A stretch of 64,000 nucleotides of DNA from NCBI GenBank assembly GCA_014898425.1, contig RCSZ01000001.1, forward strand, positions 3,038,001 through 3,102,000, read 5' to 3'. The notes under the pieces are model-generated. The model had not been told where the DNA came from. It did no database searches and saw nothing but the letters and a program-made list of their open reading frames with translations. Origin of the DNA: Botryotinia globosa. Taxonomy: Eukaryota; Ascomycota; Leotiomycetes; Helotiales; Sclerotiniaceae. Positions 48,301 to 58,851 of this stretch are shown piece by piece. Position numbers and translations under genes: made by a program. Within the stretch, counting starts at the first letter, position 1. Each line of letters opens with the position of its first letter.

Positions 48301-49173
48301 GGAAGTTGGGCAGAACAGAGTATCTGGTTGTTTTCCGTTCCCGGAGATATGTTTCGTGCAGCCCAGAGCTCTCAGAATGCTTTGGAGAGCTCTGTAATCC
48401 ATAAACGAAACATTCCTAAAAATTCTAAAAACACGGAATGGCTGGACTGGTGGCCTGATGAGGGACTTCAAGAATGGCTCAATCTTATCCGGCATCCAGT
48501 ACCTGGTATTCTTACGGGAAACATGTGGCCCATTAGGATAAAAGGTCAGAGAATTGGTACATGCTCTGGAATAGTCGATCTTGCGATTGACTCAACAAAT
48601 GGTACCACAGTTTGGGCTTTTAGTACTGATGGAATTGCCAAAGTCTGGCGTTTGGATGATGGAAAGCATAGAGATTTCACAAAGTTAAGTGTGTCTAGAG
48701 ATGGTACTATTCGTGAAAATGTCCTGGACGATTATGCCAACGGTGAAATGAATAGCGATTCTCTCACATCAGAAATCCTTCAACATCGCTCATCGCTCGA
48801 ACAACAATCTTTCGATGGAGCAATGTCGCCAGACTCAGATGGTAAAATATCTCCTGATATATCAACAATCATCGCAGCACAAAGAGGCTCGGGCTGGAGC
48901 TATCAAAGTGTTAATTATGATGAAGATGGTGATGTGGTCATGGAGGATATTTATGGTCCGGGTGTCGACATGCCGGCAGCTTGGTTGAAGCCAGAGAGAG
49001 AATATGATGAGGATGAACCGTTAAAAGATCAACAATACCAGTATTTACAATCTCGCTGGCCAAGATCGGCGATAGGGTATAGAAGGTGGTGGGAGAGGGC
49101 TGTGGCGAGTGGGGATTTGGCGAGAGTAGTGGAGGCGAGGGGTGTGTCGAGGATTGAAATTGAAATTCATTGA
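45317..49173 (+). CDS. Large F-box protein with WD40-like C-terminal half
   Basis: Four exons (45317-45563, 45664-45749, 45846-47766, 47888-49173) give 1179 aa. The first 310 residues are Ser/Arg-rich and disordered. The F-box is at about residues 315-360: [33 protein letters not shown], so it probably binds Skp1 within an SCF ubiquitin ligase. The remainder contains beta-propeller-like strands (GKFLMAANGCLVYVYELN, SHRYAIAVLLDGRMGLVCDI, RCVAFGCSAGIELHWVDALTG, TTVWAFSTDGIAKVWRLDD), suggesting a WD40-type substrate-recognition domain interrupted by disordered inserts. A C-terminal stretch YLQSRWPRSAIGYRRWWERAVASGDLARVVEARG looks conserved. Substrate unknown. The first two exons were joined by splice motif and phase only, so the exact start is less certain. 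Confidence 0.85.
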
Positions 49174-50313
49174 GGGAGCTTGGGTGTTGGTTAATGTATA
49201 ATGCTTGAAGCCAAAATATCACTTAAAGACGAATAAATGAGTTCTATCCTGTACTTGGATTTCTTGAGACAGCCAGTGTCGATTATTGGAATTCAAATTC
49301 AGTAGATGCGAAATTGTACGTGATTTGGATTGGCGAGAGACGCTCCAAATCATTTCCTATTCACTCATGCAACAGATCATCTAGAATAATCAAATTATTG
49401 AATATTGTGCAGTTTCTTTTGATCGAACTTGAAGTTGGTATGGTGAAGCAGGTGGCTAGAGTGTGACTACGTAATCGCCTGTGAGCGTTGCCGTGACAAA
49501 ATTTTGAATTCCGTCGAAATTGTCTCCTTGAGCTGAGAACTCGGTTTGGGACATAAAAAATACTTATATTTTACAGCCACAATTACCATAACGCAAGGAA
49601 AGGAAGGTTTGGCTCAATAATTTATCAGAGGGGGAATAAGTACAAACATCAAGAGATAAACACTCTTACCCACGAACAAAATAAAAGAGGATTTTCGAAG
49701 CCAAGGATTTATATGAAGCTACAAACCAAAGCTTTAGGGCGATAGAAGATGCTTGAAATCACGGCAAGTTCCCAGAAAAGGAACGTGACATTTCACCAAT
49801 GTCAATTTTTTACCGAGCTGAATCGAATTTCAAGATTCGATCGGTGTTCGGTGTCAAGCGCGAGCTATGAATCCAGCTGATATCTTCGGGACTTCGAGCG
49901 AATGGTGCGAAAAATATACTGTGGAAGTCCTTGCTAGCCCACTTCATTCCTGGGCTGCTCTCGCGGATGGAGATGTTGAGAGAAAGAGGGGCATAATGAC
50001 TAGCTTGATGCAACAAAATGCAACATTGTTGCGTATTCTGATAACATGGTAGCAACTACAGCTGCAGATTCTATCACTAAGGTAAGAAGCGTCGTAACTT
50101 TTGGGGTGTCAGCTCAAAGCCACAGAATCCCAATATGATACATGTATCATAAATGTCGGTCTTTAGGATTAGCAAATGAAGGCCGGCACGTGAGATATGC
50201 GGATCCTAGCTATGAATCTCACTAGAACATATATAAATCTCTATTCAAATCTTAGTATTGCAAAATTGACACCAAACACTTTCGATTTTAAAACACTCAA
50301 AAGGAATCAAACC
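49174..50313. other. Intergenic spacer upstream of UbiA pseudogene
   Basis: No gene recognised. Contains a perfect 18-bp palindrome at 50134-50151. Open frames at 49810-50055 lie on both strands and lack features. Confidence 0.5.
50134..50151. promoter_or_regulatory. Perfect 18-bp palindrome TATGATACATGTATCATA
   Basis: Exact dyad centred about 170 bp upstream of the UbiA pseudogene start. The position suits a dimeric regulator site, but no known consensus is claimed. Confidence 0.35.
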
Positions 50314-51856
50314 ATGGCAATTGATATGAAACTTGACACGAACCCCAATACTATGCCTTCGCTGCCAGATTATGCCCCCCCAACCAAAGGACCTCTTTCG
50401 CTATTAGCAGCTACATGGGTGCCGTACGCTCAGCTTATGCGAATAGAGAAACCAGCAGGTTACTTTGCATTCTACTTTCCTCACATTGCTGGCTTACTGT
50501 TGGCACAATCTCATGCTGCCAATGTATCTTTTCTACGCCCCAGCTTCGAGCAGCGTCTTGTTCCACATCTTTACATTCTAAGCGGATGTCTCTTTCTGCG
50601 TGGAGCTGCATGTAAGAGTTCTGGCACCTGCTCACCGCACCTCTATAACAAATGTAACAAAATCCCCGCAAAAATGAGGTTTTTCTATATAAATTATTAT
50701 ATTAAATATTTCATTTAAATCTTTATATTTTCTTTTTTAAAAAATTGAAAATAATAAATAATTCGAATCAAAATTTAAAAAATTATTCGAAATATTTTTT
50801 GTTATTTTTGTTGAATAATTATATAGTATTGAAATCGAATTTTTTCAAAAATTCTAATATATAATATTTTTCCTATACAAAATAAGCGAATTTTCATCAA
50901 AATTTAGAGTTTTTAATTTTAACTTTTTCAAATACTATTTCAAAAATTAGAAAAAAAAAATCTATTTATTTTTTTATAAGATTTGATTAATTAAATAACA
51001 TTTTTTTTAAAAAAAATCTAATTTTCTTTCTTATTATAAGAAATAAACTAAGGTATAAAAAGTTGAATAATCCTATATTTTAGCTGGAAAAGCGTTATAT
51101 ATACAGTGAGCAGGGGCCAGAACTCTTACATGGAATGATTTTCTAGACGCCCCCTATGATTGACAAGTTGCACGATGCAGACTGCGACCCATTGCACGGA
51201 ATGCTGTCAGTCGACCTGCAGCTCTAGTTTTCATGGCCATTCAAACATTATTAGGCGTGTTGACGACCCTTGCGCCACTGCCTCAAGCGGCCCGCGCACC
51301 AGCGGCCTTACTTATTGCTACGTAGATAGTGTATCCTCTATGTAAGCGATTCACTGATTATCCACAGTTGTGGCTTGGTGCCTCATTTGCTTTTGGAGTT
51401 GGTGTAGGTGCCGGAGCAGCTGGCGTCGACCTTTTGGAGATGTGTGGAAGATTAGACGCACTGGCAAGTAATGAGACACGCATTCTTTGCATTCTTTTCT
51501 GCATGTACTTCTTCGTCGTACTTAACACGTTAATTTACGATACTATATATGGGCACCAAGACCTAAAAGACGACTTGAAAGCAGGAGTCAAAAGTTTAGC
51601 GGTGGCATGGATAAATAATACCAAAAGAAACCGCGCGGTTTTGGCAGTAATTGAGATTGCTTTACTTGTAGCTACTAGCATACTCGGCAAGTTGACTACG
51701 GGCTTCGATATATTGGCGATTGGCGGCACAACATTAGTGCTCGTCACGATGTTGTACTCGGTCAAGCTCGAAGATCCCGAGAGTTGCATGTCATGTTTCA
51801 AATGGCTCATCTGGGGAACTGTTGCTACTTTATCGTTGGGCTTGTTGTCTTCTTGA
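50314..51856 (+). pseudogene. UbiA-family prenyltransferase pseudogene, insertion- and stop-disrupted
   Basis: Membrane prenyltransferase (4-hydroxybenzoate polyprenyltransferase-like). The N-terminal part reads PYAQLMRIEKPAGYFAFYFPHIAGLLL up to LFLRGAAC at 50613. The frame is then interrupted by a 512-bp element and resumes after it with TWNDFLDAPYD, the first Asp-rich motif (NDxxDxxxD), and VARCRLRPIARNAVS. The second motif is YDTIYGHQDLKDD. Removing the element and one TA copy restores the frame exactly. Two in-frame stops remain: TGA at about 51162-51164 (an Arg is usual) and TAG at about 51325-51327, in a position where Trp is usual (TGG to TAG). The last block (51329-51856) is otherwise intact. 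Natural product or quinone role unknown; no cluster partners nearby. Confidence 0.88.
50615..51126. mobile_element. 512-bp AT-rich TIR element with TA target duplication (mariner-type MITE)
   Basis: Flanked by TA on both sides (50613-50614 and 51127-51128). The left end begins AGAGTTCTGGCACCTGCTCAC; the reverse complement of the right end begins AGAGTTCTGGCCCCTGCTCAC. After that the match weakens, partly through C-to-T differences (CACCGCACC versus CACTGTATA). The interior is extremely AT-rich and carries no coding frame. TA duplication is the hallmark of Tc1/mariner transposition, and lack of a transposase makes this a non-autonomous or eroded copy. The AT-richness and transition pattern suggest repeat-induced point mutation. 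It splits a UbiA gene between adjacent Cys and Thr codons. Confidence 0.85.
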
Positions 51857-52852
51857 GAAGAAGCACTGGGATACAATATGCGTGTAGATTTGGACCTGCT
51901 TTCTCATTGAACCGAGATGGCTATTTTTGTGAGATATTCGGATGCTGGCAGCGCTGACCTATGGATGTTACCAGAGCGGTATTGGGTGAGAATAGCAATT
52001 GAAACGTCCAGAGATTACTTTTTCTGTCACTATCAATCGCGGTCATGAATCTCCTTTGAATTCGGGAGATGTAACAATCAATGTGAAGAGACGCCAGCAA
52101 ACAGTGGCCATGTAAAAAGACATTTAAAGAAGAAAAGTATCTGAAGACGAAATCTCACAAAGAATATCCAGTCATACAAATCTTAAATGTTGAGTACTCA
52201 ATGCCTTTCTACGGATTATTTTTGAGAATAATACAGGCTAAAACCATACCACCAGAGAAATATAAGGATTCAAAAAGAATGTCCAGGGTGAAACGAATCC
52301 CCGCAACCACGGAATAGAGATCGCGACGTCAGAGAGCCCAGTCTTGCTTGCTTGCACAAGAAAGTCAATCTAGGAACGTTTGTAATGTACTAGCAGATTG
52401 AAGCTGCATAGTACATCAATTGTCATGTTTGTACGTTCCAATCAGTGCCTCAAAGGCGGGAGAAAGAAGAAGAAAAATACGTGAAAGAAATATAGATACG
52501 CACGAGTCGCAGCAATGTTTGTGACGCTAGCCTCATTGTGCAGAGAAAAGTATGTGATATGAGCGTACACCAGTGACTAATTATGAGATGAAACCTATAA
52601 CTTACTGATAAGAGCGCGATTGATCTGTATGCTTCAAGTGCTTTCTAGTAATCTCCGCAGTGTGTGAGACCTTGGGACCTTCATCTAACTGGCTGAACAT
52701 TCATTGCAGGAGGCTGAAATGAGATCGCCAAAGAGGCTAAATTGAAGAAAATATAGCAAGATTTGACAGTAATAGAGAAATGTGTATTGATGACTAGCCA
52801 CCAAAATTTTGTCGTGATTTGAATTCTCGAGTCTACAAAACACCTACCAACA
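51857..52852. other. Convergent intergenic spacer
   Basis: About 1 kb between the UbiA pseudogene (plus) and the URI-like gene (minus). Nothing recognised. Confidence 0.55.
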
Positions 52853-54706
52853 TCAAGATTTCGCTAGTCTCGCTGCCTTGAACCTACTAACTTTCTTTGG
52901 GCCCCCTTCTTCTTCCGTAAATGGTACAATCTCACCTTCTTCCTCCGGACCAAATCCACCTTGTTTACCGATGATCTTGTTTCTCATTCGATGATACTCA
53001 GTCGCAACTTCTTGGTGTAATAATTTCGGATCAAATTCATCTGGTGGGGCTGCGTTGGTGTCATGTGGTACATCTCGTTCGATGATGTTGGGCGCGAGTG
53101 TACGGTTTGCGGGACCTGTGGGAACTTCTCGGGGCTTTTCGATGGCCGGTGCAAATTGAATTGGTTGAGAGAAGGGCTTGGGGGTAGCTGGAGTAGCAGG
53201 GAATAATTTGAGATGGGAAGGATTTGTGGTGATCGAAGTGGTAGACGAAATGCCATTAGTGCTATTGCTTAATGGAGCTCGAGATGTCTTGAAACGAGAA
53301 GCCTTCTTTTGAACAGGTGCAGCAAAAGAAGATGGCCCTGGAGCTTTTCTCTCAATGATGTCTCCCACGGGGGCAGTTTTCATCTCGGCCTTTGAGGAGG
53401 TGACTGGTTTATCGGGGGCTGGTGAAACATCTAGCTCCTCTGCAAATCTGACGCTTTTCTTTGAAGAGTCATCGGAATTAGCGGCATTGGAATCCTTCAA
53501 TTTTCCCCTGCTGGAGGCTGTGAGGATTCCCTTGCCAGAGTCCTTGCTATCCTCGCCACTAATAGATATCCGTCCAATTCCTTCTTGGACCATGCCATAA
53601 TCATCAGAACTCTTTCCAACATTCTCCATCATCCTAACACCAAGCTTTTCTTCAAGCTCAATCATACGTTGACGGAGTTCATCATCCATAACTTGACGTG
53701 TTGATTTTCCAAATTGATCCTCATCATCGCTATCAGAATCGTCTGCATAGTCTTCAGATTCCCAGTCACTTCCATCTTCTAGATTGATTTCCGCCACTAC
53801 AGATCCAACTTCTGACATTCCATATTGTAACATATCTCGTCGTAAAGCAGCATCCTCTGGAGATTCATCGGTAGGTATGACGGCAGGCTCAAATGAAAGC
53901 TTTTCCGATTCTCTCGCAGATTGCATAATTTCTTCAAGGCGCTTTGCGGCTGGAGAAATCGTTGCATTTGATTCCGCGGACTCTGTTTTCGAATCATCTG
54001 TAAACTTCACACTCTTCGGTCCAGGCTTTGAAGATGTAGTGCGTGGGGTGGATTCCTTAACGCTCTTCGTTTCGGTCGCCTGGGGGGTAGTGTCGACTTG
54101 TATTGAAGCTTTGCTGGCTGGTCCATCATCTTCTACCTCTTCCACGACACCCGATTCATCCTTTGATACCGGCTCTATTATTCCGGCTTTGTGTAGTACC
54201 TCTAATAATTGTGGCTTCACATTTCCTGGTGTTGATAGTCTTGATGAAATGACATTTCCTTCATCATCCAACTCTTCGATGATTTCTGTTACAGGAAGTC
54301 CTTCCTCATTTCTTACGTCCGGAGTACTAATGATAGTTGCTTTGGCCAATTTTTCCTCTGCGGTCTCGATTTGCTTCTCGATTGTTCTGATGTTTTGCTG
54401 AACATAGTCTAGTCGTCGATCTAACAGATTCACAACTTGTTCGGCGCTTCTTTGGGTACTGGTACCAAGTATATCTTCGATTTCTTTTCCTTTGACCAGA
54501 TCGGCTTCGTAATTTCGTGCGATAGAGATGAGTTCCTCACGATTGGGGGTAGGATCTGCTGAAAGAATTTCTTCTTTCAAGCCATCATATTCCGCATCCC
54601 ACGTCTGCCAGTGCTGCAGCGATTTTCGAAGTTTTGCTATGTTATCCTCAAGTTGTAGGCGATACTTCTCCAAGTCGAGAAAGCTGTCTTTTGTTGCTTG
54701 CGCCAT
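52853..54706 (-). CDS. URI/Bud27-like prefoldin-family protein
   Basis: Single exon, 617 aa. The open frame extends upstream to 54745 only through a TTG; the first ATG is at 54706 (MAQATKDSFLDLEKYR). Residues 1-135 form the paired coiled coils of an alpha-prefoldin (LEKYRLQLEDNIAKLRKSLQHWQTWDAEYDGLKEEI and VNLLDRRLDYVQQNIRTIEKQIETAEEKL). A long acidic, disordered middle contains DGSDWESEDYADDSDSDDEDQFG. The C-terminus (DEFDPKLLHQEVATEYHRMRNKII ... PKKVSRFKAARLAK) matches the conserved tail I associate with Bud27/DUF3835; a related ASRFKTSR occurs upstream. Yeast Bud27 and human URI1 act in RNA polymerase assembly with Rpb5 and in TOR-linked translation. Family confident; function by homology. 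Confidence 0.9.
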   Translation of the reverse strand: MAQATKDSFLDLEKYRLQLEDNIAKLRKSLQHWQTWDAEYDGLKEEILSADPTPNREELISIARNYEADLVKGKEIEDILGTSTQRSAEQVVNLLDRRLDYVQQNIRTIEKQIETAEEKLAKATIISTPDVRNEEGLPVTEIIEELDDEGNVISSRLSTPGNVKPQLLEVLHKAGIIEPVSKDESGVVEEVEDDGPASKASIQVDTTPQATETKSVKESTPRTTSSKPGPKSVKFTDDSKTESAESNATISPAAKRLEEIMQSARESEKLSFEPAVIPTDESPEDAALRRDMLQYGMSEVGSVVAEINLEDGSDWESEDYADDSDSDDEDQFGKSTRQVMDDELRQRMIELEEKLGVRMMENVGKSSDDYGMVQEGIGRISISGEDSKDSGKGILTASSRGKLKDSNAANSDDSSKKSVRFAEELDVSPAPDKPVTSSKAEMKTAPVGDIIERKAPGPSSFAAPVQKKASRFKTSRAPLSNSTNGISSTTSITTNPSHLKLFPATPATPKPFSQPIQFAPAIEKPREVPTGPANRTLAPNIIERDVPHDTNAAPPDEFDPKLLHQEVATEYHRMRNKIIGKQGGFGPEEEGEIVPFTEEEGGPKKVSRFKAARLAKS

Positions 54707-55520
54707 ATTTGGGTAAATTTTCTTTGGAGCAGTCAGTCGCTCCAATTAGGTACATATGTGGGTAGGCCGAAGACGAGGCTACAGAGGGCTTTGAAAAGCA
54801 CTCGTGCTTTTTGTCGCTTGTTACCAGCAGCTTCATTTTTCTCTCTCTCTAAAAGCGGCTCGGGAGCGGCACACGCTAACGCTTTTTTTCTACTAGGGGT
54901 TGATTAGTCAGACCAGTTCAAGTCAACCACAATATCCTTCAAGCATGATCTTCATATAGGTAGGTAGGTATGATCAAATTATGAATAGGTTTAAACCTGC
55001 AAGTGTTGAAATCATATTGGAGATTGAATAAGTGTACTTTGATTATTTGATACCAGGTTTCAATTTCAATAGCAGTCTCTTAATGGCAAATTGTGGAAGC
55101 TTTGAAATAGAAGATCACCTCTACTCATCACCCACTCTCTCACCCATCTTCCACTCGACACACTTTCATTACAATGTTTGAAGCAGACAATTCCAAGCAT
55201 GAAAGTTCTGCTGTGGTGCTGAAGTACGAGGTTCTTGCGAGCACAGGTGGTTTGAGATGGCATGAAAGTAGTCGTCGGTATAATTGCTTGTATGGTTGTT
55301 GGTGAAAATCATTCTTAGCATATTTTTCCAGAGATGGCCATATTTCGACAGCGAGAAAAGAGGGCTTGGAAGTATAGGTTGACAAGTGGACCCATATCTT
55401 CTAAGTGACCACAAACGTGTAAAAATTTATAGGCAAGTTTTAAAGTGACACAACAGAGGGCGCAACCGGGGTCGACTTTGTGCAGCTCGCTCTCGATCAA
55501 ACCCTTTCGTTTCAACGAAG
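54707..55520. other. Intergenic spacer, no gene supported
   Basis: Divergent promoter of the URI-like gene. A TAGGTAGGTAGGTA run is at about 54958-54970. Short frames on both strands around 55066-55542 may belong to the upstream, more eroded part of the ankyrin pseudogene but cannot be aligned by eye. Confidence 0.45.
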
Positions 55521-56282
55521 GTGTTCCATAAACTCGATTCAAGCTTTTTCTTGGAAGGAATAAGAAAGAGAAGAATCTTGCGGCTTCATGTCAACATGTC
55601 CCAACTCAAAATAAGACAGTGGATTTCTACAAACGCTAAAGTCAAATGGTGCATGCCTCCTTCACTTTTCGATGCCGATCGTGGCTACTCAGATCAGCGA
55701 GTTACTGCCCTCCATATGTTCTGTGGCAGTGGTCTTGAGAACATGGCAAAAGTCTTGATTGAGTATGGAGCATATATTGAATTAGAGGTCGAGGTAGAAC
55801 ATACTAACAGCTTCAGAGTGGGATTTGATGAGAAGAAGACGATATTCGCGCCCCAATCGAAAATTCCATGACAAATGGCAGCGTATACAGGAAACATCGC
55901 TGTGCTGGAGGTAAATGCAGCCATTCAAACTGTTATGGTGCGGCCCTCTGTAAAGTACGAGAGACTCGAAGTAGACGAGGAACTCCTTAATTCTGTATCA
56001 GGAATCTTCAAAGCAATGAGAAAACGGGATGCTTTAGCAGTGGCATGTTAATATTATCGTCATGAAATCGACGAACTATTGCTAGATCAACTTTTGGAGA
56101 GTATTGAAAAACTTGCCTGTATTGATGCAATATCGACAGCAGGCTTAAGTGAAGACAGTGATATGTTCCAGCTGCTTCTGGCTTGTAAGTGTAAGGCGCC
56201 TACATTTCCATCTCATGCCATCATAGCGATTCCTGTAGAGCATCCGAAAGGGCGTCCATCAGTGAGTGTAAAGATACAATGA
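55521..56282 (+). pseudogene. Ankyrin-repeat protein pseudogene
   Basis: One reading frame spans the interval and is broken only by TGA at 55869-55871 and TAA at 56049-56051. It contains an ankyrin unit (VTALHMFCGSGLENMAKVLIEYGAYIELE) and, after the first stop, the helix start of a second (MAAYTGNIAVLE). The rest (RHEIDELLLDQLLESIEKL...) is helical. The two stops within a continuous frame, the lack of a convincing 5' start and the lack of splice sites removing both stops favour a decaying gene. Full-length relatives with many repeats are common in Leotiomycetes, so this may be a truncated copy. Confidence 0.6.
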
Positions 56283-57250
56283 GACCCTACTTGACTACCT
56301 AGGTAGAAGGGTTCCGAACGATTTCATTTAACAATGGTAACCAACTAATCGGGTGAAGTCAAGGTCTCATCGAATCCATGGTATTCTCGCATAAGATTAT
56401 GTATTCTTGTCCATATATTTAATTCCCTCACGGCCAAGACTGTGACAACGCTACTCACGCAACGAACGCTCTTTTAAGTTAAATGCCTCGCAAATCACAT
56501 ATCTAAAACCCCTTCGTCCCCCCTCCTCTACTTTCCCATATCTCATTCCAACTCAAAACTCAACAAACTACGACCACGATATGCCCACATGGCACATATA
56601 CTTAACGAGTTTCCTTCTCACAAATAGCATCCCAACCGTTCTTCTCGATGCTGTCACGTGTAATGGGGCATCCCTGTCGCCACGCAAAATCCATGCATTA
56701 ATTAGCCTTCTCTTCACCGCCAGAATTCAGGAGGTTGGGATGGCACTGATCCTAGAGGAGTTCGCATTTGGTCCACCTGTCAGCTGTGAGAAGATGCTTC
56801 TGTAAACCGTGCACGGTGTAAGCTTACTTTTCTTTTTCCAGACGAGGAGACAGAGTCAAGAACCACCTTTTCTTCCTCCACTTCTTTTTCTGTCTTGCAT
56901 TTTTTTGTAGAAACTGGTGGTTCGTTCATGACTCCACTCCTCCACGAGTTTCCTTCTTATCGATTATCATCGATTGAATTGATTGCGGGAGAATTTGGGA
57001 ACGGGACGTTATTTGGACATAGCGGCGGGCGAACAAGAACTGAAGCTCTGAACCCCTCATAACCTGGTGATACGAGACGAGTATCGGTTACCTTACTTAT
57101 CCGTAGGGGTTGAGGTTACATTATTCACTTAATTTAATTTCACTCTCTATTACTTCTAGTTCCCTTTCACAACTCTCAATTACATCAACAATTCTTCAAT
57201 TCCTCTTCCTCTCTTCACATCAAAGTAAAAACCCCCAAAATCTCGCAAAA
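56283..57250. other. Intergenic spacer
   Basis: Contains a perfect CTACCTAGGTAG palindrome at about 56294-56305. An open frame at 56581-56805 (74 codons) has a weakly hydrophobic start but no support. Promoter and C/T-rich leader of the gene at 57251. Confidence 0.45.
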
Positions 57251-58094
57251 ATGGGTTGGTTTGATGGCGCCTCTGAATCAGGTCGCTCCCACTCTTCAAA
57301 ACGTCACTCCTCTCATTCGCATTCCAGCAAAAAACGCCCTTCCTCCTCTCATTCTACCCATCACAAAGATTCTTCTGGAATTCTTGGAAGTGTTTTAGGA
57401 GGCACATCACCCAAATCTCCCAGATCTCCTAAATCTCCCAAATCTCCCAAATCAAGTCACAGCCATCGCGAGCGTTCCAGAAGTCGTACGCGAGGCACCG
57501 ACAGCATTTTTGGCAGCGGAGACGCGAAACATAATTCGAGCCGGAGTAGTTTCTTTGGTATGTATCCCTATTTATTTCTACAGTTCTATTATTGTTTTCG
57601 TAAATCAATCTATCTAATATCCATATTCTCATCGCGCAATCGAATAATGAATTAATAAATTCCTCTTTCTAGGCATCCCCCGCTCCACATCCCACTACAA
57701 GCGTTCTCCTCGTCCCAACTATTTAAAACGCATCTATGCCAAATTGCGTGAACTTCTGCGCGATCTCATCTATTACATGAAGCGCCACCCGCTAAAAGTA
57801 TTCATGCTCGTGATCATGCCTCTCATAACAGGTGGAGCGCTAGCCGGACTATTGAAAAAAATTGGGGTTAGGCTACCTGGAGGACTAGACAAGTTAATTG
57901 GCGGCGGAAAGAGAAGGGGAAGTGGTGGAAGCGGATTTTTCGGAGGAAACGGGGGTAAGGGAGGTAATGGAACTTATGAGTATGAGAGAAGTAGCGTGAA
58001 GAGCACTGGAGGCGCCATGGGGAAATTGGGAATGTTGGCGGGCGGCATGGAGGGAGTAGGAGGGGTGATGAAGTTGGCGAAATTGTTCATCTGA
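57251..58094 (+). CDS. Unknown Ser/His/Lys-rich protein with one hydrophobic segment
   Basis: Two exons (57251-57557, 57673-58094; 115-bp intron) give 242 aa. Family not recognised. It starts MGWFDGASESGRSHSSKRHSSHSHSSKKRPSSS and carries a tandem SPKSPRSPKSPKSPK repeat (SPK motifs suit kinase or nucleic-acid contacts), then an Arg/Ser stretch. The second exon has a basic amphipathic block (YLKRIYAKLRELLRDLIYYMKRHP). A hydrophobic segment LKVFMLVIMPLITGGALAGLL follows, long enough for one membrane span, then a Gly-rich tail. The MGWFDG start and this layout resemble small fungal proteins with a GWFGG-type N-terminus, but the match is from memory. Possibly membrane-associated. Confidence 0.75.
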
Positions 58095-58851
58095 TGTGGA
58101 GTCTGGAATGATTGCAAATTGGATGAGACATGACGTGACATGACGTGATGAGGATATCTTGATCAGGCTGGATATGGCGTTGGATATTTTGGGTCGATTC
58201 TTTTCCTTTTGATTTCTTCTCTTCTCGCTTTCTTTCTTTCCCAAAAGCCTGCATTTTTTTTGGCGGATATAGATACCATGATTAGAGTGATAGTGTGTGA
58301 CTGTTCTTGAATCCAAAATATTTGGAATATAGATGGAATTTCATGATGTGATTAGATGAGGGGAATCAATAAGTGAGTTCGGCTACATGATAGATTAATT
58401 CTGTTTTCTCTCCAGACTCAAGCCATATACTTTTGGTGAGCTTAACAAGTTTCACAAGCGATTCCCAGTATGAAGCTTCCATTGCCTATCCAGGTGTTAA
58501 TTGCAGGCGAGCACGAATATATGCATTTTCAAGAATGCTCTCCACGATCTAATTGTTGCATCTGTCTGAATTCTTCTCTGTTAGTAGTGCAGCCCCCTTC
58601 ACATATCACCTGATTTACCTCACGGACATTGAAAATTCAGCTCCTTATGCTGCTTTATTGGATATCTACATACATGATTCGACCTATCCAACGCTACCCG
58701 ACCATTGTATAAATCTCGTATTCGCTTGCTGTATTGTATCAACTGTACCCAATACCCTCAATAACCTAACCCTGTAGTCCTCCAACGCCAGCTCCATTAT
58801 CAACAAGTCCAGCGCAAAAGATAATCCTTCAAATTCGTAACAAATCGTAAC
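58095..58851. other. Convergent intergenic spacer
   Basis: Holds a short tandem ACATGACGTG repeat (about 58129-58148). Nothing else recognised. Confidence 0.5.

Noticed and set aside
50613..51128. Reading the AT-rich block in the UbiA gene as a normal intron
   Set aside because: The GTAAGA donor is plausible, but no AG near the right end restores the conserved Thr-Trp-Asn-Asp frame, whereas deleting a TA-flanked inverted-repeat element restores it exactly.
53784..54401. 205-codon open frame on the plus strand
   Set aside because: Antisense of the acidic region of the URI-like gene; Ser/Asp-rich text only.
52853..54745. URI-like start at 54745
   Set aside because: That position is TTG; the first ATG, followed by the expected prefoldin helix, is at 54706.
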